DNA from: Paenibacillus rhizosphaerae
GTDB taxonomy: Bacteria > Bacillota > Bacilli > Paenibacillales > Paenibacillaceae
Reading direction: 5' to 3'
Assembly: GCF_014192015.1 (NCBI RefSeq)
Contig: NZ_JACHXJ010000001.1
Location: 372,001 to 436,000, forward strand
Length of the DNA: 64,000 nucleotides
Of the stretch, positions 34,441 through 42,117 are shown one piece after another. Under the pieces are notes generated by a model, which worked only from the letters and a program-made list of their open reading frames with translations, was not told the DNA's origin and searched no databases. A program made the translations under genes and the position numbers. Positions within the stretch are counted from its first letter, which is position 1, and the number at the start of each line of letters is the position of its first letter.

Positions 34441-35268
34441 ATGCACACTGTCATTTCAAAGGACGGAACCATGATCGCTTACGACCGGACCGGGAGGGGG
34501 CCTGCGCTCATCCTGGTGGCGGGAGCGTTCAGCTACCGCAAATTTCCGGCACAGGTCCAGCTGGCCCAGCTGCTGTCCAGTCAGTTTACCGTATATAACT
34601 ACGACCGCCGCGGTCGGGGAGACAGCGGGGATTCCCAGCCTTACGCCGTGGAACGCGAGATCGAGGATTTGGAAGCGGTCATCGAAGCGGCAGGCGGCTC
34701 CGCGTATGTCTGGGGGCTGTCCTCGGGAGCCGTATTGGCTCTTCAGGCAGCCGCCGGAGGGGCGGCCATCACAAAGCTTGCCCTCCACGAACCGCCGTTT
34801 GTGGTCGATGCTTCGGACCGAAAGCCGCCGCAGGACTTTATACCGCAGGTGACGGAGCTGATCCGCAGCGGGCAGCGCGCTGAGGCGATCAAGTATTTTA
34901 TGACCAAAGGGATGGGAGCACCCGGGTTCGTCGTCGGTATGATGCGAATGATGCCGAAGGTGTGGGCGAACCTGATGGCGGTATCCCACACGCTGCCCTA
35001 TGATGCCGCGCTGCTTGACGGTTACTGGGACGGCAAACCGCTGCCTGTTGAACAGTGGGGCCGCGTGACGATGCCGACGCTTGTTCTGGAAGGGCCGGAC
35101 AGTCCGCTCTCCCTCCGCCATGCCGCCAGTGCGCTGGCTCAAGGGCTGCCTAATGCCGTTCTGCTGAGTAAAAAGGGGCTCGGCCATACGAAAAAGCTGG
35201 ACGCTCCCAAAATTGCGGCGGAGCTGTCCGCATTCTTTGCAGACAAGGCGCAGGCATCCGGCATGTAA
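34441..35268 (+). CDS. Alpha/beta-hydrolase fold protein
   Basis: The 275-residue protein has the alpha/beta-hydrolase pattern: ILVAGAFSYRKF in the oxyanion region, YNYDRRGRGDSGD near residue 55, a nucleophile elbow WGLSSGAVLALQAA near 98, and a late histidine in KKGLGHTKKL. Its catalytic triad is thus complete, but the substrate is not evident; esterase or lactonase activity is likely. The ATG at 34441 follows AAAGGAG by 9 nt. The ECF42 module starts downstream with its own promoter, so the hydrolase is a separate unit. Confidence 0.85.
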   Translation: MHTVISKDGTMIAYDRTGRGPALILVAGAFSYRKFPAQVQLAQLLSSQFTVYNYDRRGRGDSGDSQPYAVEREIEDLEAVIEAAGGSAYVWGLSSGAVLALQAAAGGAAITKLALHEPPFVVDASDRKPPQDFIPQVTELIRSGQRAEAIKYFMTKGMGAPGFVVGMMRMMPKVWANLMAVSHTLPYDAALLDGYWDGKPLPVEQWGRVTMPTLVLEGPDSPLSLRHAASALAQGLPNAVLLSKKGLGHTKKLDAPKIAAELSAFFADKAQASGM

Positions 35269-35329
35269 AGGCATGTTTGAACGATCCAGACCAAAAGAAA
35301 TAAAAAATTATAAAAAAATGCAGCGCTGA

Positions 35330-35358
35330 TGTCGATTTCAGTCTCTCCCGTTCGTCGA
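35330..35358 (+). promoter_or_regulatory. ECF42-type promoter 1
   Basis: TGTCGA (35330-35335), a 17-bp spacer and CGTCGA (35353-35358). The same pair with the same spacing occurs before the second DGPF gene. TGTCGA as -35 is the motif reported for ECF42 sigma factors, so the module probably activates itself. Confidence 0.75.
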
Positions 35359-35434
35359 AATGATAGAAGCTGAATCAGGGAAGCTGTGAAGAGCACGGCG
35401 GAGGCTTCAACCCAATCCAAGGAGGAATAAAAAT

Positions 35435-35869
35435 ATGAGATTTATGATGATCGTCAAAGCGACTACCGATTCTGAAGCGGGAGTTCTGCCAAGTCCGGAG
35501 TTACTTGAAGCCATGCAGCGTTATAACGAAGAACTGGCCAGAGCCGGTGTCATGCTCGGGGCCGATGGCCTGCATCCTAGCTCCAGTGCGATCCGTATCT
35601 CCTATCCGGAACCCGGAGGCAAGCCGAAAGTGGTTGACGGGCCGTTCACCGAAGCCAAGGAGATGATCGCGGGTTACACCCTGATCGAAGTCAAATCGAG
35701 GGAGGAAGCGATCGAGTGGGCGCTGCGGATGCCGGATCCGCACGGATACGGCCAGGGTCAAATTGAGCTGAGACAGGTGTTTGAAATGGAGGACCTGACG
35801 GATAACCCTGAAGCCATCGCCAAGGACAACGCGCTCCGGCAGCAGCTGGAGGAGCAACAAAAAGCGTGA
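35435..35869 (+). CDS. YciI/DGPF-domain protein 1
   Basis: The 144-residue protein has the YciI-like ferredoxin fold of the DGPF family. MRFMMIVKA opens it, and VDGPFTEAKEMIAGY near residue 69 is the DGPF motif (usually DGPFAETKE). Such proteins form dimers and have no established activity, but they nearly always accompany ECF42 sigma factors. AAGGAGG stands 10 nt before ATG 35435. Its stop overlaps the GTG start of the sigma factor gene by four bases. A paralogue lies downstream of the sigma gene. Confidence 0.9.
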   Translation: MRFMMIVKATTDSEAGVLPSPELLEAMQRYNEELARAGVMLGADGLHPSSSAIRISYPEPGGKPKVVDGPFTEAKEMIAGYTLIEVKSREEAIEWALRMPDPHGYGQGQIELRQVFEMEDLTDNPEAIAKDNALRQQLEEQQKA

Positions 35870-37131
35870 CTTCATCCCAAACGCACCGGACCATTGACGC
35901 CATTTGGCGGATTGAATCCCCGAAGCTGATCGCCGGCCTGACGCGAATGGTCCGGGATGTGGGCCTGGCCGAGGATTTGGCCCAGGACGCCCTGGTGATC
36001 GCCCTCCAGCGGTGGCCGGAAAGCGGCATTCCCGACAATCCCGGCGCCTGGCTGATGACGGCGGCCAAACGGAAGGCCATCGATCTGCTGCGCAGAAACA
36101 AGCTTCGGGATGAGAAATACGCGGAGATGGCGCAGACAACAGAATTGTATACTGAAGATGACCTGGAGCGGAATATGGACGGGGAGATCGGCGACGATCT
36201 CCTCCGTCTGATCTTTATGACCTGCCATCCGGTGCTGTCTCGGGAGGCCAGGGTCGCGCTGACGCTTCGCCTGTTATGCGGCCTGACCACGGATGAAATC
36301 GCCCGTTCCTTTCTGACGGCAGAATCCACCATCGCCCAGCGGATCGTCCGCGCCAAACGAACCTTAAGCAGCCGCAAGGTTCCTTTTGAGGTTCCGGCAG
36401 GAGAGGAGCTGCAGGAGCGCTTGAGCGCCGTACTTGAGGTCATCTACCTCATGTTTAATGAAGGATATTCGGCGACGAACGGAGACCATTGGCTCCGTCC
36501 GCTGCTCTGCCAGGAAGCGCTGCGGCTTGGACGCGTTCTGGCCGAGATTGCCCCGGAGGAGCCGGAGGTTCACGGGTTGGTGGCTTTGATGGAAATCCAG
36601 TCCTCCCGTTTCAAGACCCGGGTCAGCGCTTCCGGCGAGCCGGTGCTGCTGATGGACCAGAATCGGGCGCAGTGGGACAGGCTGCTCATCCGCCGCGGGC
36701 TGGCGGCGCTGGAGCGGTGCCGGAAGCTGGGCCGCCCGCTCGGTCCTTACGCACTTCAGGCGGCGATATCCGCCTGTCATGCGCAGGCGCCCGCTGCAGC
36801 GGACACGGATTGGGCCCGCATCGCTGCCCTCTACGAGGCGCTGTCCAGGGTGGCGCCTTCCCCGATCGTCGAGCTGAACCGGGCGGTGGCCATTTCGATG
36901 GCTTTCGGTCCGGCATTCGGACTGCAGCTCGTCGATGAACTGATGCACGAGCCTGCCTTGAAAGAGTATCACCTGCTGCCAAGCGTCCGCGGCGACCTTT
37001 TGGCCAAGCTCGGAAGAATGGACGAAGCCCGCTCCGAATTCGAACGGGCGGCCGCCATGACCCGCAACAGTCGCGAGCAGGAGCTGCTCTTGAAGCGTGC
37101 CGCGGCGTGCCGCGGAACACAAAATGAATAA
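35866..37131 (+). CDS. ECF42-type sigma factor with long C-terminal extension
   Basis: The 421-residue protein starts with ECF regions 2 (about residues 15-85, EDLAQDALVIALQRWPESG and AWLMTAAKRKAIDLLR) and 4 (about 110-165, LTLRLLCGLTTDEIARSFL and AESTIAQRIVRAKRTL), then carries about 250 extra residues with helical repeats (GYSATNGD, ALMEIQSSRFKTR, EYHLLPSVRGDLLAKLGRMDEARSEF). This extension is typical of ECF42, where it replaces a separate anti-sigma factor and is needed for activity. The GTG at 35866 overlaps the preceding DGPF gene by 4 nt. Its likely targets are the two TGTCGA-N17-CGTCG promoters in this module. Confidence 0.93.
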   Translation: MTSSQTHRTIDAIWRIESPKLIAGLTRMVRDVGLAEDLAQDALVIALQRWPESGIPDNPGAWLMTAAKRKAIDLLRRNKLRDEKYAEMAQTTELYTEDDLERNMDGEIGDDLLRLIFMTCHPVLSREARVALTLRLLCGLTTDEIARSFLTAESTIAQRIVRAKRTLSSRKVPFEVPAGEELQERLSAVLEVIYLMFNEGYSATNGDHWLRPLLCQEALRLGRVLAEIAPEEPEVHGLVALMEIQSSRFKTRVSASGEPVLLMDQNRAQWDRLLIRRGLAALERCRKLGRPLGPYALQAAISACHAQAPAAADTDWARIAALYEALSRVAPSPIVELNRAVAISMAFGPAFGLQLVDELMHEPALKEYHLLPSVRGDLLAKLGRMDEARSEFERAAAMTRNSREQELLLKRAAACRGTQNE

Positions 37132-37145
37132 TTTTTGATGCTGCT

Positions 37146-37174
37146 TGTCGATTAAGGACGTTCCCATTCGTCGT
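37146..37174 (+). promoter_or_regulatory. ECF42-type promoter 2
   Basis: TGTCGA (37146-37151), a 17-bp spacer and CGTCGT (37169-37174). Same hexamer and spacing as promoter 1, and the bases before the -10 are also shared (ATTCGTCG against GTTCGTCG). Confidence 0.75.
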
Positions 37175-37247
37175 CATAGCAGGTGGAAGAAAAGAAGGGC
37201 TGAAAATCGTGGCCTTCGGTCTTCCTCCAACAAGGAGGGAAACGTTC

Positions 37248-37694
37248 ATGAGATTTATGTTGATCGTCAGGGCCAACGGGTTTTCCGAAGCCGGTATTTC
37301 GCACACGCGCCGTTTTGAGGAAGGGATGGCCCAATATCGCAAGACGTTGGCGCAGGCAGGGAAGCTTCTCGCTGCCGAGGAGCTTCAGCCCAGTTCAAGC
37401 GGGGTCCGGATCCGGCTTACGGGACGGGATGGAAATCCGGAGGTCTGCCCCGGTCCATTCCCGCTGGATCATCGGCTCATCGCGGGATACGTAGTCATCG
37501 AGGCGGCAGCGGCGGCCGAGGCGGTGGAATGGGCTATGAAGATGCCGGTCCCTGCAGGCGGTCAAGACATCGAAGTAGACGTCCGCGAGCTCAGGGAATG
37601 GGCACAGGAAGAGCGAAATCCAAGGGTTTTGGCCCTGGAAGCCGACCTGCAGGAGCAGGTCCGGATGTTGAATCAGATGCACAAATTTATTTAG
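37248..37694 (+). CDS. YciI/DGPF-domain protein 2
   Basis: The 148-residue protein is a paralogue of the one at 35435: MRFMLIVRANGFSEAG at the start and PGPFPLDHRLIAGYVVIEA in place of the DGPF motif, so the motif has drifted here (PGPFP, no following acidic-Thr-Lys). The ATG at 37248 follows AAGGAGGG by about 8 nt; a longer frame exists but has no ribosome site. It has its own copy of the ECF-like promoter and is followed after 38 nt by a DUF1801 gene, which is probably co-transcribed. Confidence 0.85.
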   Translation: MRFMLIVRANGFSEAGISHTRRFEEGMAQYRKTLAQAGKLLAAEELQPSSSGVRIRLTGRDGNPEVCPGPFPLDHRLIAGYVVIEAAAAAEAVEWAMKMPVPAGGQDIEVDVRELREWAQEERNPRVLALEADLQEQVRMLNQMHKFI

Positions 37695-37732
37695 GCTAAC
37701 CATCCAAAGATGACAAAGGAGCGAAATCACAA

Positions 37733-38074
37733 ATGAATCAGGAAGTCGTTGATTATATTGAGGCGTTAAGAGAACCGTGGCAGCATGAGCTGTCCACCCG
37801 TCTGCGTGAAGTGGTCCATCAGGCCTTGCCGGACGTGAGCGAGCGCATTCAGTACAAGAAACCCCATTTTTTGAAAAACGGGAAATACGCTGCCGTCATC
37901 TCAACCTCGAAGGATGCGGTCAGCTTTACGATCTTTAATGCGGAAGGGCTGGACCTTCCGGAAGGCATGTTTGACGGACCGGCGGAAAGGAAAACGATGA
38001 AGCTGCGCAAAGGGGACTCATTTGATGCCGGCCAGCTGTCGGCTTGGCTCAGCCAGGCTGCCGAAACGCTGTAA
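37733..38074 (+). CDS. DUF1801 (YdhG-like) protein
   Basis: The 113-residue protein matches the DUF1801 family: ERIQYKKPHFLKNGKYAAVI near residue 37, then ISTSKDAVSFTIFNA and MKLRKGDSFDAGQLSAWL. Members are small cytoplasmic proteins of unknown activity, distantly related to iron-binding frataxin-like folds. AAAGGAGCG precedes the ATG by 8 nt. Its position makes it part of the second ECF-controlled unit, and DUF1801 proteins are often found near ECF sigma factors of this type. Confidence 0.85.
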   Translation: MNQEVVDYIEALREPWQHELSTRLREVVHQALPDVSERIQYKKPHFLKNGKYAAVISTSKDAVSFTIFNAEGLDLPEGMFDGPAERKTMKLRKGDSFDAGQLSAWLSQAAETL

Positions 38075-38108
38075 TGATTGTCCTAGTCCCGGGGCGGTAT
38101 AGAAGTCC

Positions 38109-38137
38109 AAACCCTTGAATGCCAAGGGTTTTTTTGA
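38109..38137 (+). terminator. Terminator of the ECF42 module
   Basis: AAACCCTTG and CAAGGGTTT pair over 9 bp around AATGC, followed by a run of T. Confidence 0.9.
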
Positions 38138-38239
38138 TTTTTTTCGCAGATCCGGGATTCAATCGGGCAGGATGGGACACCCTATAACAGGTCCAGGATT
38201 GACCGCCATATTTTGCTTCTTGGAGTGGTTAAAGAGCTG

Positions 38240-39868
38240 ATGAACCGATTCAAGTCTCGTTATGCCCGTTATATTGCCGCCGCCCTGTCGACTGCATTGA
38301 TCGCAGGCGCGGTCCTGCTCTACCGGAACCTTCCGGGTAAGCTGCAACCTCAAACCAAGCCGCATTCGATGACACAAAAAGAAGTTAAGCCCCAGCGCGA
38401 GAAAACGATTCCCGAAATGCTCGAGGAGCTCGACCGGACCTATCCGTTTGGGGAGCCTTCCGAGGGCAGCGCCAGGTCCTATTGGGGGGCCGGGAAGGGC
38501 AAAAATCTCATTATTGTTCAGCTGGAATCCTTTCAAAATTTTGTGCTGAATGCGTCAGTTCAGGGGCAGCGGGTAGCGCCGGTATTAAAACAGCTGTCCA
38601 AAGAAAGCTTGTATTTTCCATACATATTCCAGCAAATCGGGGTAGGCAATACGTCCGACGCCGAGTTTGCGGCCAGCACGTCGATCTACCCTATCGGATT
38701 TTCTGCCATGTCTACAACGTATGCAGACCGAAAGCTGCCGAGCCTCGCCAAGCTGATGGGCAGGGAAAATTACGTGACGGCTACGTTCCATGTCAATGAC
38801 GTGACCTTCTGGAACCGGGATCAAATGTATCCGGCGCTGGGGTTTCACGCATATTATGACAAGCCCTACTTCAACAAGGTCAAATTCAGCCGGTTTGGGG
38901 CGTCGGATGAGGAATTGTTCCGGGTCGGTATCCGTAAAATGAAAACAATCCGAAAGCTGGACAAGCGGTTCTACGCCCAATTCGTCACCGTGACGAGCCA
39001 TTCTCCCTATAAAATCAAAGAAGCCGACAAGCGTCTTCATCTCCCCGACGACTTCGCCGATCAGCGCCTGGGCGACTACTTGACGGCCGTTAACTATACT
39101 GACTACGCAGTGGGGACCTTTATCGACAAGCTAAAAAAGTCGGGGCTCTGGGATACCAGCGTAGTCGTGATCTATGGGGACCATTTCGGCCTTCATAAAA
39201 GGTATCATCGCCCCGCCACCGTCAGCAAAGCGCTCGGTATTCCGTACCATAAACACATCAGTACCTACAACGTACCGCTGATCATCCATCTGCCCGGCCA
39301 GCGCGAAGGCAAGAGAATCGAGCGGACCGGAGGGCAGGTCGATATTCTGCCCACTGTGGCCAATGTGATGGGCATTGATTTGAAACAGGAGAAATTTACC
39401 GCATTCGGCCATGATTTGGCCAACGTCGATCACAATATTGTCGGATCGAGGTATTATATGCCGGCCGGCTCCTTTTTTAATGACGACATCGTGTTTGTCG
39501 CTGGAAAAAACGGTTTTGAGGACGGAAAAGCATACGATCTCCGAACGCTGCTGCCGGTGCAGAACGTCGAGCGGTATCGCCCGGACTTTGAATTTATTCA
39601 AAAGCGGATGGGGCTGTCGGACCGGTACGTGAAGCGTCTGCCCGCCAGGCCCGGTGTCAAGCTGGAATCCCAGTCAAAGCAGGTTCCCGCGGGGGCCAAA
39701 CCGCCGCCTAAAGCGGAAACCGGGCCGGGAGCAAAACCGGGTGAAAAGCAGGCGGGCAATGACGGGCCAGCCGGCCCCCGTGCCAAGCCGAGTCCAAACG
39801 GAAAAACGGGGAAGGACGGAAGCAAAGAGCGCGTCAAGCAGCCTGCAGCAGATCATCCGGCACGGTGA
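38240..39868 (+). CDS. LTA-synthase-like sulfatase-fold protein with a single membrane anchor
   Basis: The 542-residue protein has one N-terminal membrane helix (about residues 12-30), then an alkaline-phosphatase-fold domain as in lipoteichoic acid synthases and other phosphoglycerol transferases: NLIIVQLESFQNF with the first metal glutamate, the nucleophile threonine T138 in GVGNTSDAEFAAST, VVIYGDHFGLHKRYH, and a late TGGQVDILPTVANVMG. Usual LtaS proteins have five helices; this one keeps only one. The last 75 residues are rich in Pro, Gly and Lys and probably bind the negatively charged wall. It may act on teichoic or other phosphoglycerol polymers. The start at 38240 is less certain than others, as the ribosome site is weak. 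Confidence 0.85.
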   Translation: MNRFKSRYARYIAAALSTALIAGAVLLYRNLPGKLQPQTKPHSMTQKEVKPQREKTIPEMLEELDRTYPFGEPSEGSARSYWGAGKGKNLIIVQLESFQNFVLNASVQGQRVAPVLKQLSKESLYFPYIFQQIGVGNTSDAEFAASTSIYPIGFSAMSTTYADRKLPSLAKLMGRENYVTATFHVNDVTFWNRDQMYPALGFHAYYDKPYFNKVKFSRFGASDEELFRVGIRKMKTIRKLDKRFYAQFVTVTSHSPYKIKEADKRLHLPDDFADQRLGDYLTAVNYTDYAVGTFIDKLKKSGLWDTSVVVIYGDHFGLHKRYHRPATVSKALGIPYHKHISTYNVPLIIHLPGQREGKRIERTGGQVDILPTVANVMGIDLKQEKFTAFGHDLANVDHNIVGSRYYMPAGSFFNDDIVFVAGKNGFEDGKAYDLRTLLPVQNVERYRPDFEFIQKRMGLSDRYVKRLPARPGVKLESQSKQVPAGAKPPPKAETGPGAKPGEKQAGNDGPAGPRAKPSPNGKTGKDGSKERVKQPAADHPAR

Positions 39869-39901
39869 GCGGAATCTTCAACTGCATGGATCGTCATACC
39901 C

Positions 39902-39944
39902 AAAAACAGCGGTCTCAACCGGATGCTCCGGTGACCGCTGTTTT
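39902..39944. terminator. Strong bidirectional terminator
   Basis: AAAACAGCGGTC and GACCGCTGTTTT form a 12-bp stem with an inner ACCGG/CCGGT hairpin. It separates two convergent genes. Confidence 0.92.
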
Positions 39945-39983
39945 GCCGTTAAAGGGGAGTGAAGCCGGGCGGAAAAAGGGAAC

Positions 39984-40538
39984 TTACCCCGCCGAATCCG
40001 ATCCGGATGCGCCGGAGCTTCCGGCTGCCGGCGGCTGGCCGCCTTGGTCCCCGGGCACACCCGGCCCGCCCGGCATCCCGGCAGGCGTTCCTTGGCCCTG
40101 GCCGCTGCGCATCTGTCCCTGAGGGAACTGCCCGGGCTCGAACGGACGGTGCACCATCTCTCCTCCGAGGTGAGCGGTATACATTACCAGGACGACGGCC
40201 GCGAGGGTCACCACGATGTACAGCGGGTTCCTGCCGATGTCCCGTTTTTTCCAGAGCCAAATTGTTCCGCGGACGATGCACAGCGCGATCGCCAAATACA
40301 TCGTATAGACGCCGTACATTGCATGAGTTTCTACGTTCGGATTACGCATCATTTTCGGTCCGGTCAATACCGCACCGACTGTGCTGACTGTACCGATGAT
40401 AAGGCAGATCAGGGCTGCGGAATGCCATTCCCGCTTTTTCCAGATCAGTGCGGCCAGATCAAACAGCAAGCTGAACAGCAGGAGCACGATCGGAAAATGC
40501 GTAATGATAAAATGTTTGTTATCCCATAAGTCATTCAT
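39984..40538 (-). CDS. DUF2231-like membrane protein with collagen-like tail
   Basis: The 184-residue protein has four hydrophobic segments (about residues 10-30, 38-60, 74-92 and 105-127), with HFPIVLLLFSLLFDLAALIW in the first, as in DUF2231 proteins. The C-terminal 55 residues are hydrophilic and read like a collagen repeat (GTPAGMPGGPGVPGDQGG), ending in Ser/Gly. The ATG at 40538 lies 8 nt after AGGAGG; the ATG at 40544 is too close. The promoter region holds a perfect ACTACA-N3-TGTAGT palindrome, as before the blaI-like gene 1.3 kb upstream, so it is a candidate member of that regulon. Function unknown. Confidence 0.75.
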   Translation of the reverse strand: MNDLWDNKHFIITHFPIVLLLFSLLFDLAALIWKKREWHSAALICLIIGTVSTVGAVLTGPKMMRNPNVETHAMYGVYTMYLAIALCIVRGTIWLWKKRDIGRNPLYIVVTLAAVVLVMYTAHLGGEMVHRPFEPGQFPQGQMRSGQGQGTPAGMPGGPGVPGDQGGQPPAAGSSGASGSDSAG

Positions 40539-40565
40539 ACCCATTCCTCCTCTGGATAGATTTAC

Positions 40566-40580
40566 ACTACATAATGTAGT
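40566..40580. promoter_or_regulatory. Candidate BlaI operator before the DUF2231 gene
   Basis: ACTACATAATGTAGT: perfect 6-bp arms around TAA. It starts 28 nt upstream of the ATG at 40538. Confidence 0.65.
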
Positions 40581-40641
40581 TTTGATATTCCGAAAAAACG
40601 CCACTGCCTGATATGAAACGGCAAGGCGTTGTTTTACGGCA

Positions 40642-41478
40642 TCATCCTATGCCAAATACGACAAAGACGAATGCGAACAGTGAAACGATGCAGGGGATGA
40701 GCGGCGGACGCAGCGGCGGTTTAAAGTGCGGATCCACCAGCAGTTTCAGGCGCAGATTGATCGCGTTGTCGGCAAACGACGCGCTGCTTGGTACCAGCGC
40801 CGCGGATGTCCCGCGCTTCAGCATGACGAGCAGGGCGCTGCCGAGATCAGCGACGCTCCCGGTAGCGTGAACAGCCTGCCGGTCGGCCATCAGTTCAATC
40901 AGCATTTTGTATTTGCCGATCAGCCAGCGGTAGATCGGTATGTACCAGAACGTGGTGCCGACCAGCATCAGCAGAAAAATTTTAAGCGGATGCTTTTCGC
41001 TCAAATGGTACTTCTCGTGAGCCATGACGGCCGCAAGCTCGCTTTCGCTCAGCTCGCAGATGAGGCCCGTCGATATGACGATGCGGGGCCGCAGGAGTCC
41101 CACCGTCATGGCTACCTGATCCGGGTGATCGATCACCGTTAAAGCTTGAGGACCAAGACCGTGCTCTTCACCGATCGCCTGCGATAAGTCGGGGTCCAGG
41201 CAGCGGTGCAGAAGCTTCCTCCAGCGGATCGAAGCGATGCCTTCCCGGAGCCAGACGGCAAGCGATAGCAGGAGCGAGGTAAGCAGCAAAAACAGCATGA
41301 CATTGATCCGGACCGGGAACCCGATGAAGCGCAATAATTCAATGCAGACATTAAAGAGGTTCGCCGGCATCCGGACATGGAAAATAAATTGAACCACAAA
41401 CAGCGTCATCTGTGCATAGACCAATCCGGCTGTCAGCATAACAAAGGCGAGCATCCCTTTCGATCGCTTTTCCCACAT
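40642..41478 (-). CDS. M56-family membrane metallopeptidase (BlaR1/MecR1-like, no sensor domain)
   Basis: The 278-residue protein has four or more membrane helices and the zinc-peptidase motif HEKYH (His154, Glu155, His158) inside VMAHEKYHLSEKHP, followed by a conserved glutamate in LIELMADRQAV. This is the M56 core of BlaR1/MecR1. The penicillin-binding sensor domain of true BlaR1 is absent, so it responds to some other signal or to membrane state. Its start is 3 nt after the stop of the BlaI-like repressor gene, so it is co-transcribed and should cleave or inactivate that repressor. Confidence 0.9.
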   Translation of the reverse strand: MWEKRSKGMLAFVMLTAGLVYAQMTLFVVQFIFHVRMPANLFNVCIELLRFIGFPVRINVMLFLLLTSLLLSLAVWLREGIASIRWRKLLHRCLDPDLSQAIGEEHGLGPQALTVIDHPDQVAMTVGLLRPRIVISTGLICELSESELAAVMAHEKYHLSEKHPLKIFLLMLVGTTFWYIPIYRWLIGKYKMLIELMADRQAVHATGSVADLGSALLVMLKRGTSAALVPSSASFADNAINLRLKLLVDPHFKPPLRPPLIPCIVSLFAFVFVVFGIG

Positions 41479-41481
41479 GGC

Positions 41482-41898
41482 TTACCGATCCTTTTTCCAT
41501 TGTTTGATTTGCTTCTCAAGCTGGTCGAGCAGGTCGGGGTCCACCTGTTCCATCGCATCGATCATATGGGCGACGGCCCGGGAACCGAATTCCTTGACCA
41601 GATCGTAGGACAGCTCTTTCGATTGTTCCTCCAGAAACTGCTCCTTCGTCAGAACGGGACTGTACACGTAGGATTTGCCCTGAAGCTTCTTCTGCAGAAC
41701 GCCCTTGTCAACAAGCCGGTTCATGACCGTCATGATCGTGTTGAAGCTCATGGGCTTGTCTTCGCTGATCTTGGCGTTCACTTCCTTGATGGTCACCGCC
41801 TCCAGGCGGCTCCAGATCACGTCCATGATCTTGGCTTCAAGCGGTCCGAAGAATCGCTCCAATCCCTGTCCTTGATAATTGAACTTGTTCATCTTCAT
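41482..41898 (-). CDS. BlaI/MecI/CopY-family repressor
   Basis: The 138-residue protein has the winged helix of the family (about residues 10-80: LEAKIMDVIWSRLEAVTIKE, then SFNTIMTVMNRLVDKGVL and KKLQGKSYVYSP) and a helical dimerisation tail. The ATG at 41898 has GGGAGTG about 7 nt upstream. A site of the type ACTACA-N3-TATAGT stands 17 nt before the start, inside ACACTACAAATTATAGTGT, and should be bound by the protein for self-control. The M56 peptidase follows directly. Similar palindromes occur before the DUF2231 gene and the esterase operon. Confidence 0.93.
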   Translation of the reverse strand: MKMNKFNYQGQGLERFFGPLEAKIMDVIWSRLEAVTIKEVNAKISEDKPMSFNTIMTVMNRLVDKGVLQKKLQGKSYVYSPVLTKEQFLEEQSKELSYDLVKEFGSRAVAHMIDAMEQVDPDLLDQLEKQIKQWKKDR

Positions 41899-41914
41899 AC
41901 AGCGCACTCCCTTT

Positions 41915-41933
41915 ACACTACAAATTATAGTGT
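41915..41933. promoter_or_regulatory. Operator of the blaI-like gene
   Basis: ACACTACAAATTATAGTGT: perfect 6-bp outer arms (ACACTA/TAGTGT). Read as ACTACA-AAT-TATAGT it differs by one base from the other two sites of the window. Confidence 0.65.
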
Positions 41934-42117
41934 TATGTCGGTATGCCCGTCAACCGGGACCGGAGGACTGCCTCTCCAGGCCTTCAGCGGCCTGCATAAA
42001 CCTGCGCAGCTATAGGATATGATTTCAAGAAAAGTTCTTCTAGCAAACGGACGATGCTGTGATACAATAGGGAAGTCGTTTTTTTTGCCATACCGTAGGG
42101 AGGGAGTCACACCATTT

